The position numbers and the translations under genes are program-made. From contig JAPFFX010000320.1 in the NCBI GenBank assembly GCA_026645375.1, forward strand, positions 1 to 7,842: a stretch of 7,842 bases of DNA. Reading direction: 5' to 3'. The stretch comes from Citricoccus sp. WCRC_4. Its GTDB lineage: Bacteria; Actinomycetota; Actinomycetes; Actinomycetales; Micrococcaceae. This document shows positions 5,679 through 7,842 of this stretch, piece after piece. How positions within the stretch are numbered: position 1 is the first letter of the stretch; each line of letters begins with the position of its first letter. Under the pieces are notes generated by a model. That model did no database searches. It was not told where the DNA came from and saw nothing but the letters and a program-made list of their open reading frames with translations.

Positions 5679-6498
5679 GGGATCCGTCCTCCTGGGCTCC
5701 GCGCAGGGCAAGCGTCAGCTTCTGGTCGATCATGTGGAAGGTGTCCGCCGCGATCCGCCGGCCGGTCACCAGCGCAGCCGTCTCCGCGTCCCTGCGTTCG
5801 AGGGCGTCTGCGAGTTGTTGCAGGGGCTCCAGGGCTGTGCGATGGTCGCGCGGAGAGCCGACGGGGGCCCACAGCAGCTCACCGATCTCCAGCTGCAGTT
5901 GCAGCTCCAGGCCGAGCAACCGCCGGGACTGTGCCATGACGGCCAGTTCCAGCCAGATGCGGCTGTCGGCGCGAGCCCTGGCCGCAGGGTCCTGTGCTCC
6001 GGCCAAGGCGCTCACCAGCCTGCGGAACCGGTCGAGGTCGCTCTCCACGGCGCGGGAGGCCGCCAGCCGAGCGCTCGCGGTCGAGACGGCCGCTCGATGA
6101 TCGCCGATGTCACGTAGTTCCACGACGGACAGGGCGGAGAGCCTCTCCCGCATCGCGCCGGTAGAGACCTCCGGCAAAGACACCACGAACGTGCCCCCAT
6201 GCCGGCCCCGGCGAGTGTCCACCAGGCCTTCGGCGCGCAGCGTGGCCAGCGCATCGCGCACCGTGGTGGGAGAGACGCCGAAGGATTCGGCCATCTCGAG
6301 CTCGCTGGGGAGGCGATCACCCTCCATCAGCAGTCCCACGGACATGGAGTCCCGGAGCCGGTTGGCGATCGCCTCGGCACGGTCGACCTCGGGCAGGGCG
6401 CGGTAGATGTGGTCCCTCAAGGCCGTGCGGTCGGCGATCACGCGCACCGGTGCGGTCGGCGGATGGGCCGGGTCCAGGCCACTCGACTCGGAAGCCAA
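5665..6498 (-). CDS. GntR/FadR-family transcriptional regulator (FCD type)
   Basis: With the TTG at 6498 as start the protein has 277 residues. A winged helix-turn-helix occupies about residues 39-106, with the GntR pattern GDRLPSELEMAESFGVS, TTVRDALATLRAEGLV and RRGRHGGTFV. An all-helical FCD-like ligand domain follows (about 126-256). In FCD proteins a D..FH pair and later His residues bind a metal. Here D178 is kept but the following His position is W182, and only H219 of the later set is evident, so metal binding may be lost. The TTG start is chosen because GAGAGG stands 6 bases upstream; GTG codons at 6447 and 6441 are alternatives with poorer sites. The open frame extends to 6765 but the extra residues resemble no domain. 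The protein probably controls the divergent aldehyde dehydrogenase gene and its own operon, and perhaps the catabolic operon. It overlaps the Cache gene by 14 bases, an arrangement that suggests the two proteins work together. Confidence 0.88.
   Translation of the reverse strand: MASESSGLDPAHPPTAPVRVIADRTALRDHIYRALPEVDRAEAIANRLRDSMSVGLLMEGDRLPSELEMAESFGVSPTTVRDALATLRAEGLVDTRRGRHGGTFVVSLPEVSTGAMRERLSALSVVELRDIGDHRAAVSTASARLAASRAVESDLDRFRRLVSALAGAQDPAARARADSRIWLELAVMAQSRRLLGLELQLQLEIGELLWAPVGSPRDHRTALEPLQQLADALERRDAETAALVTGRRIAADTFHMIDQKLTLALRGAQEDGSHDRT
5688..5693 (-). promoter_or_regulatory. Ribosome binding site for the Cache gene
   Basis: On the minus strand a perfect AGGAGG lies 9 bases before the ATG at 5678, within the last codons of the regulator gene. 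It rules against the longer in-frame start at 5711, which has no such site. Confidence 0.75.
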
Positions 6499-6504
6499 CC
6501 TGTT

Positions 6505-6510
6505 CCTCTC
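6505..6510 (-). promoter_or_regulatory. Ribosome binding site supporting the TTG start of the regulator
   Basis: On the minus strand GAGAGG lies 6 bases before the TTG at 6498. No comparably placed purine-rich site precedes the in-frame GTG codons at 6447 and 6441. Confidence 0.5.
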
Positions 6511-6678
6511 GGTTGAAATGGCGACGTGGGTGCGTTCCGCCGCAGGAGACCGAGGGCGACGGGGGCGACGGGAGGGTACAACCGAGGATAGGTCATGCGC
6601 GGAACCCGCCTGCCGTGACCGGCGGTGCTCACCCGGCCACCGAGCATGTACCCGGGGACCGTAGATCTTCCGAACAAA

Positions 6679-6708
6679 AGAATACTCGTAGAGGATATGT
6701 GCCGTCGA
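6679..6708 (-). promoter_or_regulatory. Candidate promoter of the regulator-Cache operon
   Basis: On the minus strand TCGACG (6708-6703) and TATTCT (6684-6679) match 4 of 6 bases each of the -35 and -10 consensus with 18 bases between them, in the most AT-rich part of the intergenic region. It would give a leader of about 170 bases before the TTG start. The -35 box falls inside the GTGCCG/inverted-repeat cluster at 6699-6738. Confidence 0.3.
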
Positions 6709-6738
6709 GTGCCGACTGGACGCATGGGCCGGCACTCG
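6706..6738. repeat. 9-bp inverted repeat with 15-base spacer, possible operator
   Basis: CGAGTGCCG (6706-6714) and CGGCACTCG (6730-6738) are perfect inverted copies. A further GTGCCG at 6699-6704 repeats the one at 6709-6714 in the same direction with a 10-base period, one DNA turn. The cluster sits at and just upstream of the candidate -35 box of the minus-strand operon, so it could be a binding site for the regulator or another factor. Chance or a transcript hairpin remain possible. Confidence 0.45.
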
Positions 6739-6842
6739 CCGTAACATCCGTGTGGATGGCGGCATGCGGGTTATCGGTGGAGCTGGATCGGCTACCAGGT
6801 CTCTGCTCCTGAACGCCCTACCTAAACCTCACGAATAGATGT

Positions 6843-6848
6843 TATGTT
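6843..6848 (+). promoter_or_regulatory. Candidate -10 element for the aldehyde dehydrogenase gene
   Basis: TATGTT at 6843-6848 fits the TAnnnT pattern of actinobacterial -10 boxes and lies in a local AT-rich stretch. No good -35 box is visible at 16-18 bases upstream, so activation by a protein is possible. The start of transcription would be near 6855, just before the palindrome at 6861-6880. Confidence 0.3.
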
Positions 6849-6860
6849 GAGCGCAGTCCG

Positions 6861-6880
6861 CGTGTGATGCCCATCACGCG
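6861..6880. promoter_or_regulatory. Palindromic candidate operator before the aldehyde dehydrogenase gene
   Basis: GTGATG (6864-6869) and CATCAC (6872-6877) are perfect inverted half-sites around CC, and CG/CG pairs outside one mismatch extend the symmetry to 20 bases (8 of 9 positions). It lies 50 bases before the ATG at 6930 and just downstream of the candidate -10 box, where a bound repressor would block transcription. The GntR/FadR regulator encoded next door is the obvious candidate ligand, by inference. The half-site has GT..AC symmetry as FadR-family sites often do, but not the FadR consensus itself. Confidence 0.55.
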
Positions 6881-6929
6881 TGACGCGCTCATGTGCAGAG
6901 CCCCAGCCTTCGATGAACGGAGCCACCCC

Positions 6930-7842
6930 ATGTCGACCACCTATGAAACCCTCGACCCGTCATCCAACACGGTCGTCGCGCGCTTCGACGCCGCCGCCGA
7001 TGAGGAGGTGCAGGCGGCGCTCGAGTCCGCCCATGGGGGTTACCTGCGGTGGCGGGAGACGCCGTTGAGCGAGCGCGTGGCCATCCTGCATCGCGCGGCT
7101 GGGATCTATCGCGAACGCGCCCAGGAGCTGGCCGAGCTGATCACCTTGGAGATGGGGAAGCAGATCGATCAGGCGCTGGGGGAGATCGCCGTGTCCGCGG
7201 ACATCTTCGACTACTACGCCGCCAACGCCGAGCAGTTCCTCGCACCACGCCGCCTTCCGGTGGATACGGGCACGGCTGAGGTCCACCTGCAGCCGACGGG
7301 CGTGCTGCTGGGCATCATGCCCTGGAATTACCCGCACTACCAGGTTGCCCGCTTCGCCGCTCCCAACCTGGCGCTGGGCAACACCATGCTGCTCAAGCAT
7401 GCGGCCAACTGCCCGCAGTCCGCGCTGATCATCCAGGACATCCTCCGCGATGCGGGGTTGCCCCGTGAGTGCTACATCAATCTCTTCGCCACGCATGACC
7501 AGGTCTCCACCGTGATCGCGGACCCCCGGGTTCAGGGAATCTCACTGACGGGCAGCGAGAGGGCGGGAGCCATCGTGGCGGAGCAGGCGGGCCGCCACTT
7601 GAAGAAGGTCGTCCTGGAGCTGGGCGGGTCCGACCCGTTCATCGTCCTCGACGACGTTCGCCTGCAGGAGACGATCGAGGCGGCAGCGAGCCGACGGCTG
7701 GCGAACGCGGGACAGGCCTGTACCTCGCCCAAGCGGTTCATCGTCGTCGAGGATGTCTATGACCGGTTCGTCACCGGACTCAAGGAGCGCTTCACCGAGG
7801 TCCGCGTGGGGCACCCGGCGCAGCGCGACACCGGACTCGGTC
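6930..7842 (+). CDS. NAD-dependent succinate-semialdehyde dehydrogenase, Sad/YneI-like, 3' end outside window
   Basis: The first 304 residues of an aldehyde dehydrogenase are visible; relatives have about 460, so roughly a third is missing. It oxidises an aldehyde, in this family typically succinate semialdehyde, to the acid with NAD+ through a cysteine thiohemiacetal. Visible are IMPWNYP (129-135, with oxyanion-hole N133), LLKHAANCPQSA (154-165), LTGSERAG (206-213), the general-base motif ELGGSDPFIV (E230) and NAGQACTSPKRFIV with catalytic C264. LKHA, ELGGSDPF and AxKRF-like spacing match E. coli Sad/YneI much better than GabD or betaine aldehyde dehydrogenases. The ATG at 6930 has GGAG at 6919-6922, 7 bases away. 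It is divergent from the regulator. In a gamma-glutamylation pathway it could act on succinate semialdehyde from GABA or on another aldehyde released from the amine; a transaminase is not visible and may follow. Confidence 0.9.
   Translation, partial: MSTTYETLDPSSNTVVARFDAAADEEVQAALESAHGGYLRWRETPLSERVAILHRAAGIYRERAQELAELITLEMGKQIDQALGEIAVSADIFDYYAANAEQFLAPRRLPVDTGTAEVHLQPTGVLLGIMPWNYPHYQVARFAAPNLALGNTMLLKHAANCPQSALIIQDILRDAGLPRECYINLFATHDQVSTVIADPRVQGISLTGSERAGAIVAEQAGRHLKKVVLELGGSDPFIVLDDVRLQETIEAAASRRLANAGQACTSPKRFIVVEDVYDRFVTGLKERFTEVRVGHPAQRDTGLG

Larger units (their letters stand above)
6499..6929. other. Divergent intergenic regulatory region, no gene seen
   Basis: The 431 bases between the regulator and the aldehyde dehydrogenase gene hold no convincing coding sequence: frames open across it give low-complexity Arg/Pro/Ser-rich peptides without domains or placed ribosome sites. 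Two stretches are clearly richer in A and T than the surroundings, about 6660-6700 and 6815-6850, and they are the likely promoter zones for the minus and plus directions. Two inverted repeats lie in it (6706-6738 and 6861-6880). Confidence 0.7.

Noticed and set aside
5891..5906. Inverted repeat AGCTGCA-GT-TGCAGCT
   Set aside because: It lies within the regulator's coding sequence and follows from alternating Leu and Gln codons, so no separate function is needed.
4767..5939. Plus-strand open frame (390 codons) across the convergent junction and the Cache and regulator genes
   Set aside because: It runs through the hairpin and antisense to two recognised genes, and the product is low-complexity.
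6450..6812. Plus-strand open frame across the intergenic region
   Set aside because: It starts inside the opposing regulator gene, has no placed ribosome site, and gives a composition-driven peptide with no domain.
1..7842. tRNA, rRNA, CRISPR arrays, insertion sequences or attachment sites
   Set aside because: I saw no regularly spaced repeats, transposase motifs, terminal inverted repeats or RNA gene signatures on either strand.

Overview
The window comes from a high-GC genome, with GC-ending codons nearly throughout. Gene style and protein families point to an actinobacterium, probably in or near the Micrococcales (Arthrobacter/Citricoccus/Kocuria-like). That placement is inference from composition and family resemblance only. 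Eight features of the locus are protein-coding genes or gene fragments, and the locus reads as one amine-catabolic island built on gamma-glutamylation.

Layout. (1) Positions 1-4930, plus strand, form one tightly packed operon that begins before the window. It holds the C-terminal part of an FAD-dependent ferredoxin reductase, a glutamine-synthetase-like gamma-glutamyl-amide ligase, a substrate-binding-protein-like protein with no signal peptide, and two tandem class I glutamine-amidotransferase-fold (PuuD/peptidase C26) hydrolases. The last four genes are linked by three successive 4-base stop/start overlaps (GTGA, ATGA, ATGA). (2) At 4927-4947 a perfect hairpin sits between convergent transcription units and contains the stop codons of both flanking genes. 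(3) Positions 4944-6498, minus strand, carry a GntR/FadR-type regulator followed, with a 14-base overlap, by a soluble Cache-domain protein. (4) Positions 6499-6929 are a 431-base divergent regulatory region with two inverted repeats and candidate promoters. (5) From 6930 to the right edge, plus strand, lies a Sad/YneI-type NAD-dependent succinate-semialdehyde dehydrogenase, cut by the window end.

How the parts may work together. The ligase would join an amine to the gamma-carboxyl of glutamate. An oxidation, perhaps by a Rieske- or P450-type oxygenase fed by the ferredoxin reductase, would act on the protected amine. One or both PuuD-like enzymes would release glutamate, and the aldehyde dehydrogenase would oxidise a (semi)aldehyde product. 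This resembles the Puu pathway, but the redox partner is a ferredoxin reductase rather than a PuuB-type amine oxidase, which brings the aniline and isopropylamine gamma-glutamylation routes to mind. The substrate cannot be named from the sequence.

The most unusual point is that two folds normally used outside the cell, a periplasmic amino-acid-binding protein and a Cache sensor, are both encoded here without a signal peptide or membrane anchor. The first is embedded in the catabolic operon and the second is coupled to the transcription factor. Together they suggest intracellular sensing or handling of the amine or its gamma-glutamyl conjugate.
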